64,000 nucleotides of DNA from an uncultured Flavobacteriaceae bacterium (GTDB lineage Bacteria; Bacteroidota; Bacteroidia; Flavobacteriales; Flavobacteriaceae): assembly GCA_947500575.1 (NCBI GenBank), contig CANMSI010000002.1, positions 186,001 through 250,000 of the forward strand, written 5' to 3'. The position numbers were made by a program, and so were the translations under genes. Under the pieces are notes generated by a model. That model worked only from the letters and a program-made list of their open reading frames with translations, had not been told where the DNA came from and did not search any database. Positions 1 through 7,998 of this stretch are shown here, one piece after another. The first letter of the stretch is position 1. Every line of letters starts with the position of its first letter.

Positions 1-1386
1 ATATTCCTATACACTAATTTTTTAAGTGATGAAAATTATGGTCTTGTTAGTGTGATAGTTTCCATTGCCGTGATTTTGACCCCTATTATCTCTTTTGGAG
101 TTCCCAATTCCCTTGTTAAATATTACAGCAGTTTCAAAGATAATGCACAGCTAGAAGGCTTTCTGACACTGATGTTATTATTGCCTTTGGTCCTTATGAT
201 ACCCCTTGCGGTTCTTTGTTATTTTGCCTATGATTTAATAGGTGATCTTTTAGCTATTAAGAACAGCATCGTAAAAGGATATGTTTGGTATATGTTTATA
301 ATAGGGGTTGCCATGTCTTATTTTGAGATTTTTTATGCTTGGTCCAAAGTACATTTACAATCCGTTTTTGGGAATTTTTTAAAGGAAGTTTTTATTAGAG
401 TAGGGGTGATGCTACTTCTAGTTCTTTTTTATTTCGATATCATTTCATTGCCTTTCTTCCTGAAAGCACTCGTGGGCCTCTATTTATTGAGGACTCTTGT
501 TATGAAGCTGTATGCTTATACGATTAAGTTACCACGCCTTCGTTTTAGTTTTCCTAGGAATACCAAAGCGATTCTTAGTTATACCAGCGTTATCATTGTG
601 GGCGGATCGGTGGCTGTTATATTGTTGGAGGTAGATAAGTTTATGATCAATCAATATATTGAAATTAAGAATGTCGCTTATTATACCGTGGCAGCATATA
701 TCGCTACTGTTATTGCAGTTCCGGCCAGAGCGATGCATCAAATTACCTATCCGTTGACCGCCGAGATTATGAATAAAGGTGATAAAAAAGAACTATTACA
801 ATTGTATCAAAAAAGTTCGTTAACGCTGTTCATAGCTGCCGGACTCTTGTTTGTTTTAATCCTCATAAATCTCCCTGATTTATATGAGGTGCTTCCAACG
901 GCATATCGAGGAGGGTTCACCATTGTTTTTCTTATCGGAATTGCCAAAGTATACGATTCGCTCTTAGGGAATAACAATGCAATTTTATATAATTCTGAAT
1001 ACTATAGAGCGCTTTTGCTCATGGGAGTTTTCTTGGCTGCTTTTACCATTCTCTGCAATCTTTGGTTAATTCCGGAATATGGGATTAATGGAGCTGCAAT
1101 TGCAACACTCATTGCAATCATGGTATATAATACCATTAAAATGCTCTACATACAGCTGAAGTTTAAAATACATCCATTTACCAAAGCTACGTTTAAGGTG
1201 ATGCTTTTGCTATTAGTGGTTGGAATACCTCTATTTTATATATCCTTACCATTTCATGCAATTGTAAATATTGTTATTAAAAGCAGTTTGGTGATTGTAG
1301 TATATGTAGGGGCACTATACAGATTTAACATATCAGAAGATATTTCCAAAGTTTTGTCTAAGTTCTTAACTAGAAAAACAAAGTAA
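1..1386 (+). CDS. Polysaccharide flippase (Wzx/MATE-like), 5' truncated
   Basis: The reading frame is open from the first base of the window, so the N-terminus lies outside; the GTG at 52 is internal. The visible 461 residues are almost entirely hydrophobic helices, with a short polar loop typical of the polysaccharide_synt/MatE flippase family just after the window start (SDENYGLVS, then a GVPNSLVKYYS loop). Members of this family flip undecaprenol-linked oligosaccharides across the inner membrane for O-antigen, capsule or exopolysaccharide. About ten membrane segments are visible. The next gene is convergent, so any operon partners lie upstream, outside the window. The family is secure; the exact substrate cannot be told. 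Confidence 0.85.
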   Translation: MFLYTNFLSDENYGLVSVIVSIAVILTPIISFGVPNSLVKYYSSFKDNAQLEGFLTLMLLLPLVLMIPLAVLCYFAYDLIGDLLAIKNSIVKGYVWYMFIIGVAMSYFEIFYAWSKVHLQSVFGNFLKEVFIRVGVMLLLVLFYFDIISLPFFLKALVGLYLLRTLVMKLYAYTIKLPRLRFSFPRNTKAILSYTSVIIVGGSVAVILLEVDKFMINQYIEIKNVAYYTVAAYIATVIAVPARAMHQITYPLTAEIMNKGDKKELLQLYQKSSLTLFIAAGLLFVLILINLPDLYEVLPTAYRGGFTIVFLIGIAKVYDSLLGNNNAILYNSEYYRALLLMGVFLAAFTILCNLWLIPEYGINGAAIATLIAIMVYNTIKMLYIQLKFKIHPFTKATFKVMLLLLVVGIPLFYISLPFHAIVNIVIKSSLVIVVYVGALYRFNISEDISKVLSKFLTRKTK

Positions 1387-1394
1387 AAATAAAA

Positions 1395-1421
1395 CCCCGC
1401 AGGAACGAATTCACTGCGGGG
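1395..1421 (-). terminator. Rho-independent terminator of the Ser/Arg-rich gene
   Basis: CCCCGCAG (1395-1402) pairs perfectly with CTGCGGGG (1414-1421) around an 11-nt loop. On the minus strand the hairpin is followed by a T-rich run (complement of the A-rich 1384-1394), so it mainly terminates the minus-strand gene ending at 1452. It may also stop the converging flippase transcript. Confidence 0.8.
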
Positions 1422-1451
1422 CTAAACAACTAACCAACCTAAAAACTATCT

Positions 1452-2711
1452 TTATTGCCTTCTAGAGCTTCTGCTTGTACTTGTACTTCTACTAGAACTA
1501 CGTGTACTTCTTGAAGGCGCCTTACTAACTTTATTTCTTGAAGAACTTCTACTAGCTGTGCTACTTCTCTGAGTTCTTTGAGAAGACACTTTACTAGACC
1601 TCTGCGGTGTTCTTGTTTTACTTGTTACAGATGAACTACGGGTACTTCTGCTTTGAGGCTTCTTGTACGTAGTAGTAGTTCTTGTTGTTGTACTTTTTCT
1701 TGGGCTAGAAGTAGTACTTCTTTTAGTAACTGTTGTTCTTTTCGGTGTAGAAGTTACACTTCTTTGCGTGCTGCTTCTGGTATTAGAACTTCTCGAAGTT
1801 CTCCCATCACTTTTACGAATTCCGTTACTTTGTCTTACACTTCTGCTCTTATCGCCGCCACTTCTTTTTACAGTGCTATTAGATCTGGTGCTTGCACCTC
1901 TTCTTGCATCACTATTAGTTATGGCAGTTCTGTTAGATCTTACTCCGCTATTTCTAGAAGCAACACTTCTGTTATTTCTAACGCCATCACTTCTGTATGA
2001 TCTGTTCTCACGAACAGCTACACGCTTATCATTTCTATAGATCTTAGATCTTCTATTAAAATTTCTTCTGTTATCATACCTATGACCTATTTTGGCATAT
2101 GCTCTTCTAGTATTGTAACGATATGGGTTATAAAATGTATAACGTACCGGGTTATAGTATCTTCTATAAGGTCTGTTGTACACTAGGCAGAACCCAACCG
2201 CAGGTCTCACAAAATAGTTATGAAAGCTATTAAAACGGTATCCTCTGTTATAGATATTGATAAATCCAGTGTGGTAATCATAAAAACCACGTCTGTTATA
2301 GTATACATATAAGCCACCAACACGGTTAACTCTTCCATTTCTGTATCGTACATCTACATCACCAATTTGATCTACACGCCCGTAATAATCGTAATATACT
2401 GGTACATTCTCTACTTGGATAATAGCTCCATAGTCATCATATTGTACATATGGATCATAATTAAATCCTGAATTGAATGTAAAGTTGCTTCGTCTTCCAC
2501 GTACACCGACATTGATACGATTGTCTATATAGAAATCGAATTCACCATCCGGATATACAGAAAACGTCACACCATTTTCGACAAATATGAATGATTTGCC
2601 ATAAGAATAAGCATTGCTAACTGCAACCTTATCTTCTAATTCTACCGTACTAGCTAAGGCACTTGTAGTACCAAAAAGCATCGCTGTAAAAAGGAGTACT
2701 AAATTTTTCAT
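1452..2711 (-). CDS. Exported protein with long Ser/Arg/Thr-rich tail
   Basis: A 419-residue protein of unrecognised function. Residues 1-20 form a clear signal peptide ending in SALA. Residues 21 to about 205 are rich in Tyr, Asn, Gly and aromatic residues and look folded, with recurring YDDYG, YYDYYG and YRNGRVNRVGG stretches. From about 205 to the end the chain is low-complexity, dominated by Ser, Arg and Thr, very basic and without acidic patches. Such a tail suggests binding to nucleic acid or acidic surface polysaccharide, but that is inference. It is monocistronic with its own terminator, and 202 bp separate it from uvrA upstream. The tail makes the opposite strand look open in other frames; those are not genes. 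Confidence 0.75.
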   Translation of the reverse strand: MKNLVLLFTAMLFGTTSALASTVELEDKVAVSNAYSYGKSFIFVENGVTFSVYPDGEFDFYIDNRINVGVRGRRSNFTFNSGFNYDPYVQYDDYGAIIQVENVPVYYDYYGRVDQIGDVDVRYRNGRVNRVGGLYVYYNRRGFYDYHTGFINIYNRGYRFNSFHNYFVRPAVGFCLVYNRPYRRYYNPVRYTFYNPYRYNTRRAYAKIGHRYDNRRNFNRRSKIYRNDKRVAVRENRSYRSDGVRNNRSVASRNSGVRSNRTAITNSDARRGASTRSNSTVKRSGGDKSRSVRQSNGIRKSDGRTSRSSNTRSSTQRSVTSTPKRTTVTKRSTTSSPRKSTTTRTTTTYKKPQSRSTRSSSVTSKTRTPQRSSKVSSQRTQRSSTASRSSSRNKVSKAPSRSTRSSSRSTSTSRSSRRQ

Positions 2712-2913
2712 GATATAAGGTTTTAATTTCCGAATGCAACTATTTACATTCGATAAGTATATACCAAACAGCGTGCCAGAAATTTTGAATTACAATTAAC
2801 TAATTGATAATCAAATATATATAAAGAATAATCTTGAAAGGTTTTGAATGCTTCTTATAAAAGATGGGAATGCAAAGTAATTTTTTAAATATTTTTTGGC
2901 GAAATAAATGCTT

Positions 2914-5691
2914 CTATAATTTGGTTCTCAGATAGTGAGCAGTATGTGATTTTTTATGTTTGGCAATTTCTTCTGGGGTGCCAAAAGCAATAAGTTGTCC
3001 ACCCCCATCACCGCCTTCCATTCCGAGATCAATAATATAGTCTGCACATTTAATCAGATCAATATTATGTTCTATAACTACGATAGAATGTCCTTTATCT
3101 ATTAAAGCATCAAATGACTTTAATAATTTCTTAATGTCGTGAAAGTGCAAGCCTGTAGTGGGTTCATCAAAAATAAATAAGGCTTTATCTTTAGTACTTC
3201 CTTTTACAAGAAAAGATGCTAATTTAATACGTTGTGCTTCTCCTCCAGAGAGGGTAGAAGAGGATTGACCTAAGGTTACATAACCAAGCCCTACATTTTG
3301 AAGTGGTTTTAACTTGGTAACAATTTTGGTTTGCTTCTTTGCTTCAAAAAAGGCAATCGCATTGTCAATAGTCATGCGCAATACATCATCAATATTTACC
3401 CCCTCAAAATTTACTTCTAGGACTTCTTTTTTAAATCGTTTCCCTTTGCAAACATCACAATCGAGATGCACATCGGCCATAAATTGCATTTCTACGGTAA
3501 TTTCTCCTTCGCCCTTGCATTTTTCGCATCTTCCCCCATCCACATTAAAAGAAAAGTGCTTTGCAGCATAGCCTCGTAGTTTGCTTAATTTTTGAGCCGC
3601 ATAAAGCGCTCTAATATCATCATAGGCCTTTATGTACGTAACAGGGTTAGAACGAGAAGATCTGCCAATAGGATTTTGATCTACGAACTCTACATGCTTT
3701 ATAGATTGATACTTTCCTTCAACAGCGGTAAACTGCCCTGCTTTTTGCCCATAACCACCTACTTCTTTCAAGATAATTGGATATAGTAACTTTTTTACCA
3801 ACGTACTTTTTCCACTTCCTGATACGCCCGTGATCACCGTTAATACATTCAGTGGAAAGTTAACATCAATATTTTTTAGATTATGCTCCCGTGCTCCCTT
3901 AATTTTTATATAATTCTCGGAGGTTCTTCGTTCATTTGGAATGTCAATTGCTTTTGTCCCGTTTAAATAGCCTGCGGTTAAAGAAGATGATTTAAGAATA
4001 TCGGATAGGGTTCCATGTGCTACAACTTCTCCACCATGCGTGCCTGCCTCTGGTCCAATGTCAATTACCTCATCTGCAGCTTTCATAATATCTTCATCGT
4101 GTTCTACAACAATCACGGTATTCCCTAAATCTCTGAGCGATAACAATACCTCAATTAAGTTCTCTGTATCCTTTGGATGTAAACCAATACTGGGTTCATC
4201 TAAGATATACATGGAACCAACCAAGCTACTGCCTAATGAGGTAGCCAGATTTATACGTTGACTTTCACCTCCTGAAAGGGTATTGGATTTTCTGTTTAGC
4301 GTAAGATAGGTGAGTCCCACTTTGGTAAGGAAACTTAAGCGCGTATTAATTTCCTTTAATAAGCGTTTTGCTATCTGAGAATCGTTTTCGTTTAAGGTTA
4401 ATCCCTCAAAAAAAGTGACTAATTGGCTAATGGGTAGCTCTACCAAATCAGAAATAGATTTTCCATCAACTTTTACGTAGCTGGCTTCTTTACGAAGTCT
4501 TTTTCCTCCACATTCATTACAACGCGTTTTGCCTCGATACCGAGATAGCATCACACGGTTTTGGATCTTATAGCTCTTCTCTTCGAGCATTTCAAAAAAA
4601 CGATGAATACCTGTAAAATGTGCATTTCCGTTCCAAACCAACTGTTTTTGATCTTCCGTTAGCTCAAACCATGGTTTATGAATGGGAAAATCAAAGGTGT
4701 AGGCAGAATTCACCAATTCGTCTTTATAATAACTCATACTCTCACCTCTCCAAGGGAATATGGCACTCTCATATATAGATAAAGCCGTATTAGGAATTAC
4801 TAAATCTTCATCAATACCAATAACATCACCATAACCTTCACATTTAGGACAGGCACCATAGGGATTGTTAAAACTAAACAAATGAACATTTGGTTCTGGG
4901 AAAAGTATTCCATCCAGTTCAAACTTATTACTAAAATCAGTCTGTTCTTCTGTATCTAGGGTTTCAATAATACAAGATCCTTTTCCTTCAAAGAAAGCAT
5001 TGTCAATGGCATTACCCAATCTATTCAGAAAATCATCATCTTTTTTTACGATGATTCTATCTACCACCAAATGAAACTGACGGTCCATTTCGGTTAAGGA
5101 ATGGTCAATCCTTTTTACCACTCCTTGATGCTTAATACGAGCATATCCTTGTTTAGAAAATAATTCTAACGACTTAATAGGATCTCTATCCTCAGGAATA
5201 GTAATTGGCGCCAATAGTAATAGTTTGGTACCTTCGGCAAAAGTTTTCACATGATCTACCACATCTGATACCGTATGTTTTTTTACTTCGTTCCCTGTCT
5301 TAGGAGAAAAAGTTCTTCCAATACGTGCATAGAGCAGCTTTAAGTAGTCATAAATCTCGGTGGTAGTTCCTACGGTAGACCGTGGATTAGTGGAATTCAC
5401 TTTTTGTTCAATAGCGATTGCCGGAGCGATTCCTTTTATATAATCCACTTTTGGCTTATCCAATTTCCCAAGAAACTGTCTGGCATAAGACGATAAACTT
5501 TCTACATACCTTCGTTGGCCTTCCGCATATAAGGTATCAAAAGCTAAACTAGACTTTCCAGAACCAGACAATCCGGTAATAACAACCAACTTATTTCTAG
5601 GAATAACAACATCAATATTTTTCAGGTTATGCAGTTTTGCACCTTTAATTATGATATTTTTTTTGGGATCTACATCTGTAAGGATAGGCAT
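2914..5691 (-). CDS. uvrA: Excinuclease ABC subunit UvrA
   Basis: A 925-residue UvrA of normal length, the damage-sensing ATPase of nucleotide excision repair that loads UvrB. It has two ABC ATPase modules: Walker A motifs GLSGSGKSS near the N-terminus and GVSGSGKST in the second half, and two signature motifs LSGGESQR and LSGGEAQR. Cysteine pairs CxxC that form the zinc modules are present (CPKC, CNEC, CEKC, CDVC). Start ATG gives MPILTDVDPKKN just before the conserved first strand. It is divergent from the sigma factor cassette. Bacteroidota often carry more than one uvrA copy; nothing here shows loss of function. Confidence 0.97.
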   Translation of the reverse strand: MPILTDVDPKKNIIIKGAKLHNLKNIDVVIPRNKLVVITGLSGSGKSSLAFDTLYAEGQRRYVESLSSYARQFLGKLDKPKVDYIKGIAPAIAIEQKVNSTNPRSTVGTTTEIYDYLKLLYARIGRTFSPKTGNEVKKHTVSDVVDHVKTFAEGTKLLLLAPITIPEDRDPIKSLELFSKQGYARIKHQGVVKRIDHSLTEMDRQFHLVVDRIIVKKDDDFLNRLGNAIDNAFFEGKGSCIIETLDTEEQTDFSNKFELDGILFPEPNVHLFSFNNPYGACPKCEGYGDVIGIDEDLVIPNTALSIYESAIFPWRGESMSYYKDELVNSAYTFDFPIHKPWFELTEDQKQLVWNGNAHFTGIHRFFEMLEEKSYKIQNRVMLSRYRGKTRCNECGGKRLRKEASYVKVDGKSISDLVELPISQLVTFFEGLTLNENDSQIAKRLLKEINTRLSFLTKVGLTYLTLNRKSNTLSGGESQRINLATSLGSSLVGSMYILDEPSIGLHPKDTENLIEVLLSLRDLGNTVIVVEHDEDIMKAADEVIDIGPEAGTHGGEVVAHGTLSDILKSSSLTAGYLNGTKAIDIPNERRTSENYIKIKGAREHNLKNIDVNFPLNVLTVITGVSGSGKSTLVKKLLYPIILKEVGGYGQKAGQFTAVEGKYQSIKHVEFVDQNPIGRSSRSNPVTYIKAYDDIRALYAAQKLSKLRGYAAKHFSFNVDGGRCEKCKGEGEITVEMQFMADVHLDCDVCKGKRFKKEVLEVNFEGVNIDDVLRMTIDNAIAFFEAKKQTKIVTKLKPLQNVGLGYVTLGQSSSTLSGGEAQRIKLASFLVKGSTKDKALFIFDEPTTGLHFHDIKKLLKSFDALIDKGHSIVVIEHNIDLIKCADYIIDLGMEGGDGGGQLIAFGTPEEIAKHKKSHTAHYLRTKL

Positions 5692-5810
5692 ACTCGTATT
5701 TAAAAATGTAAAGATACAATATGTGTATTTTACAGGCTATTATTAAGAATGTAACATTTTAAAAAATTAAGTAAATACCACCCGATTTTCTTAGAGTATT
5801 TTATTTTTTC

Positions 5811-5818
5811 TATATTTG
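5811..5818 (+). promoter_or_regulatory. Bacteroidota -7 box upstream of the first sigma gene
   Basis: TATATTTG matches the Bacteroidota housekeeping -7 consensus TAnnTTTG exactly and lies 121 bp before the sigma gene start, in the uvrA/sigma divergent spacer. No convincing -33 TTTG lies at the usual distance. Confidence 0.5.
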
Positions 5819-5939
5819 AGTTCAATTACAAAATAAAAACGCCTATACCGTAAAATTACTTTTTAAAAAACAACCAGATAACCTTAAGACCTTTTCATAA
5901 GAAGGGGCCCCTAATTTTAACCGGAAAAAAGTAATAGGT

Positions 5940-6521
5940 ATGGAACTACAAATTAATGATTCCTTCTTAGTGAAGGAATACATGAGTGGAGATGAGAAAT
6001 CTCTAGAAATTCTAATTAACAAGCACAATCAACGTATTAACAGCTTTATCTATTCCAAAGTAATGGATAGGGATATTGCAGAAGATATCTTTCAAGATAC
6101 CTTTATTAAGGTGATTAAGACTTTAAAAAAAGGAAGGTATAGTGAAGAGGGGAAATTTCTTCCATGGGTAATGCGTATCGCACACAATTTGATTATCGAT
6201 CATTTTAGAAAGAACAGACGAATGCCCAAGTTTGAGGGTAGTGACGATTTCAATATTTTTTCTATAATAGGGGATGACAAGTTAAATGCGGAAAAACAGA
6301 TTATTAAAGATCAGATAGATTGTGATTTGCGCGTAATCATAGAAGAGTTGCCAGAAGACCAACGTGAAGTGCTGGTAATGCGTATATATAAGGACATGAG
6401 TTTTAAGGAAATTTCTGAAAATACAGGTGTCAGTATTAATACTGCCTTAGGAAGAATGCGATATGCGCTGATTAACTTAAGGAAGATTATTGATAAGCAT
6501 AAAATTGTTTTAACGAATTAA
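5940..6521 (+). CDS. ECF-type RNA polymerase sigma factor, copy 1
   Basis: A 193-residue group 4 sigma factor. Region 2 spans about residues 20-95 (DIFQDTFIKVIKTL, then PWVMRIAHNLIIDHFRKN). Region 4 spans about 135-187 (LPEDQREVLVMRIYKD, then the helix-turn-helix FKEISENTGVSINTALGRMR). It directs RNA polymerase to a dedicated promoter set. No anti-sigma gene of the usual membrane type follows; instead a 47-codon gene lies 71 bp downstream. A second copy, 25 substitutions in 193 with no gaps by hand alignment, lies 646 bp further on with the same partner. Regulation is probably by the microprotein or by expression level, which is inference. Confidence 0.93.
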   Translation: MELQINDSFLVKEYMSGDEKSLEILINKHNQRINSFIYSKVMDRDIAEDIFQDTFIKVIKTLKKGRYSEEGKFLPWVMRIAHNLIIDHFRKNRRMPKFEGSDDFNIFSIIGDDKLNAEKQIIKDQIDCDLRVIIEELPEDQREVLVMRIYKDMSFKEISENTGVSINTALGRMRYALINLRKIIDKHKIVLTN

Positions 6522-6559
6522 TAGGTCGCAGGTCGATTAGAAATCTAGTTTCCAAGATT

Positions 6560-6580
6560 GTTGCGTTATTTCCCTATAAC
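6560..6580 (+). promoter_or_regulatory. Conserved leader element before microprotein 1 (GTTGCGTTAT ... ATAAC)
   Basis: GTTGCGTTAT (6560-6569) followed by ATAAC (6576-6580) gives an inverted GTTAT/ATAAC pair. The same 10-mer plus ATAAC stands before the second microprotein (7787-7802). Flanking spacer sequence has diverged much more, so the block looks selectively kept. It could be a promoter or operator for the cognate sigma factor, or a translation control element. Confidence 0.45.
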
Positions 6581-6592
6581 AAAACTATCAAT

Positions 6593-6736
6593 ATGGAAAA
6601 AATTTACGCTAATAATACAAAAGATTGCAAGTTAGTTAAGGCAAAACCTGCTACTATTGAATTCTTACTCAATTATTCCAAGTCACTACATATTGTTGAA
6701 CATGATGATATGAAGTTCGAAAATAATTTGAACTAG
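6593..6736 (+). CDS. 47-residue sigma-linked microprotein, copy 1
   Basis: A 47-codon open frame starting MEKIYANNTKDCKL and ending FENNLN. It is supported as a real gene by its paralogue at 7822-7965: identical length, about 28 of 47 residues identical, and conserved core EFLLNYS, a central Cys, and the DMxFExNLN C-terminus. Each copy follows a sigma factor at nearly the same spacing (71 and 72 bp). It is soluble, with no signal peptide or membrane segment and no recognised domain. A role as a small regulator or anti-sigma partner is inference from context only. Confidence 0.75.
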   Translation: MEKIYANNTKDCKLVKAKPATIEFLLNYSKSLHIVEHDDMKFENNLN

Positions 6737-7167
6737 TTGGAATAAATACAATTAGGTGCTTATCTAAGATACAGCTTAGTCCCTATATTACTTTTAAGTA
6801 GTATAGGGATTTTTCTTTCCTACTTTTTTCTCTATGGTCTTCATAAGCCTTTTCTACAATTTCTTTTCAGCGCTTTATAAGATAAATAACATATTTATCC
6901 GATAAACGGTTTCTATTGGTTGGGGTGTTTTTCTAGATACAAGCACACAAATTGTACAATGAAAAACAGATACCCCTAGTTTGACATCAAAAAAATGCGG
7001 TTTGACAACAAGTTTTTTTTCAATCACCCCTATTTATCTAGTTTTAGGTCATAATTAGAAAAGGAGATAAGTACTAATATGTTTATCAAATTTTTAAAAT
7101 AACCCAAATAACCCTATAATATTTTCCGCTTGGAAAGGTCCTAATCTTAAACCAAAAAGTAAGCCGC
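6737..7167. other. 431-bp spacer between the two sigma cassettes
   Basis: This holds the terminator at 6781-6814 and, just before the second sigma gene, a leader that resembles that of copy 1 (related AACC...AAAAAGTAA blocks at about 5919-5933 and 7150-7161). A seven-codon frame (MFIKFLK) at 7079-7102 is preceded by AAGGAG at 7061-7066, an unusually good Shine-Dalgarno match for this phylum, but 12 bases away. I see no larger gene. Confidence 0.5.
6781..6814 (+). terminator. Terminator after cassette 1
   Basis: CCCTATA (6781-6787) pairs with TATAGGG (6802-6808). The stem continues inward through a T-G wobble and TACT/AGTA to a TTTA loop, giving about 12 pairs, followed by ATTTTT. It closes the first sigma/microprotein unit, showing that the second cassette is transcribed separately. 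Confidence 0.85.
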
Positions 7168-7749
7168 ATGGAACTACAAATTGAAGACTCTGTATTAGTA
7201 AGAAATTATATTGACGGAGATGAGAAATCTCTAGAAGTTTTAATTGACAGACATAACCAAAGAATTACCAGTTTTATTTACTCAAAAGTATTGGATAGAG
7301 ATATTACAGAAGATATTTTCCAAGATACATTTATTAAAGTAATTAAAACTTTGAAAAAAGGTTCTTACAGCGAAGAGGGCAAATTTTTGCCATGGGTAAT
7401 GCGTATTGCACATAACTTAATCATAGATCACTTTAGAAAAAATAAAAGAATGCCGAAGTTTGAAGGCAGTGATGATTTTAATATTTTTTCCGTAATAGGT
7501 GATGATAAGTTAAATGCAGAGAAGCAGATTATTAAGAATCAAATTGATAGTGACCTTAGGATTTTAATAGAGGAGTTACCAGACGATCAGAAAGAAGTTT
7601 TATTAATGCGCATCTATAAAGACATGAGTTTTAAGGAGATTTCTGAAAACACTGGCGTGAGTATTAATACTGCCTTAGGAAGAATGCGCTATGCACTTAT
7701 TAACCTTCGGAAAATTATCAACAGGCATAACATCGTCTTGACGAATTAA
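7168..7749 (+). CDS. ECF-type RNA polymerase sigma factor, copy 2
   Basis: A 193-residue paralogue of the sigma factor at 5940, aligned without gaps at roughly 87% identity. The promoter-recognition helix (ISENTGVSINTALGRMR) is identical, so both probably read the same promoters. Most differences cluster in the first 50 residues and in the region 2-region 4 linker, where anti-sigma contacts and regulation usually act. It is followed by its own 47-residue partner. The pair looks like an old tandem duplication, since silent positions and spacers have diverged widely. Confidence 0.93.
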   Translation: MELQIEDSVLVRNYIDGDEKSLEVLIDRHNQRITSFIYSKVLDRDITEDIFQDTFIKVIKTLKKGSYSEEGKFLPWVMRIAHNLIIDHFRKNKRMPKFEGSDDFNIFSVIGDDKLNAEKQIIKNQIDSDLRILIEELPDDQKEVLLMRIYKDMSFKEISENTGVSINTALGRMRYALINLRKIINRHNIVLTN

Positions 7750-7786
7750 AATACCGTACATCTGCTAGAGCAATATTTCCATTTTA

Positions 7787-7802
7787 GTTGCGTTATCATA
7801 AC
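7787..7802 (+). promoter_or_regulatory. Conserved leader element before microprotein 2
   Basis: GTTGCGTTAT at 7787-7796 followed by ATAAC at 7798-7802 repeats the element at 6560-6580. It lies 25 bp before the microprotein ATG (23 bp in copy 1). Confidence 0.45.
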
Positions 7803-7821
7803 ATAACTATAGTAAAATTAT

Positions 7822-7965
7822 ATGGAAAAAATTTACTCTGAAGAAAACAGTACATGTAAGTTAGCTAAAGCTTCGCCTAGAACAGTTGAATTTTTATTAA
7901 ACTATTCTAGATCGATTCAGATAATCAGCTACAAAGACATGCAATTCGAAAGTAATTTGAATTAA
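7822..7965 (+). CDS. 47-residue sigma-linked microprotein, copy 2
   Basis: A 47-codon frame starting MEKIYSEENSTCKL and ending FESNLN. It is homologous over its full length to the product of 6593-6736, and conservation of the frame against a diverged background argues for translation and selection. Ten bp after its stop a strong terminator closes the unit. Function is unknown; it has no similarity that I recognise to known anti-sigma domains. Confidence 0.75.
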   Translation: MEKIYSEENSTCKLAKASPRTVEFLLNYSRSIQIISYKDMQFESNLN

Positions 7966-7975
7966 GATTTACAAA

Positions 7976-7998
7976 GCCTCTTTTAAGAGGCTTTTTTA
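7976..7998 (+). terminator. Terminator after cassette 2
   Basis: GCCTCTT (7976-7982) pairs with AAGAGGC (7985-7991), followed by a T-rich run. The hairpin overlaps the stop codon of the convergent nth gene. Confidence 0.8.

Noticed and set aside
1480-2000. Apparent tandem repeat of ACTTCT-like units, considered as a CRISPR or DNA repeat
   Set aside because: Units are irregular, there is no constant spacer and they are explained by Ser/Arg/Thr codons of one gene.
1653-2040. Long open frames opposite the Ser/Arg-rich gene
   Set aside because: They mirror the low-complexity codons of the real minus-strand gene, with Ser/Leu/Val-only composition and no start context.
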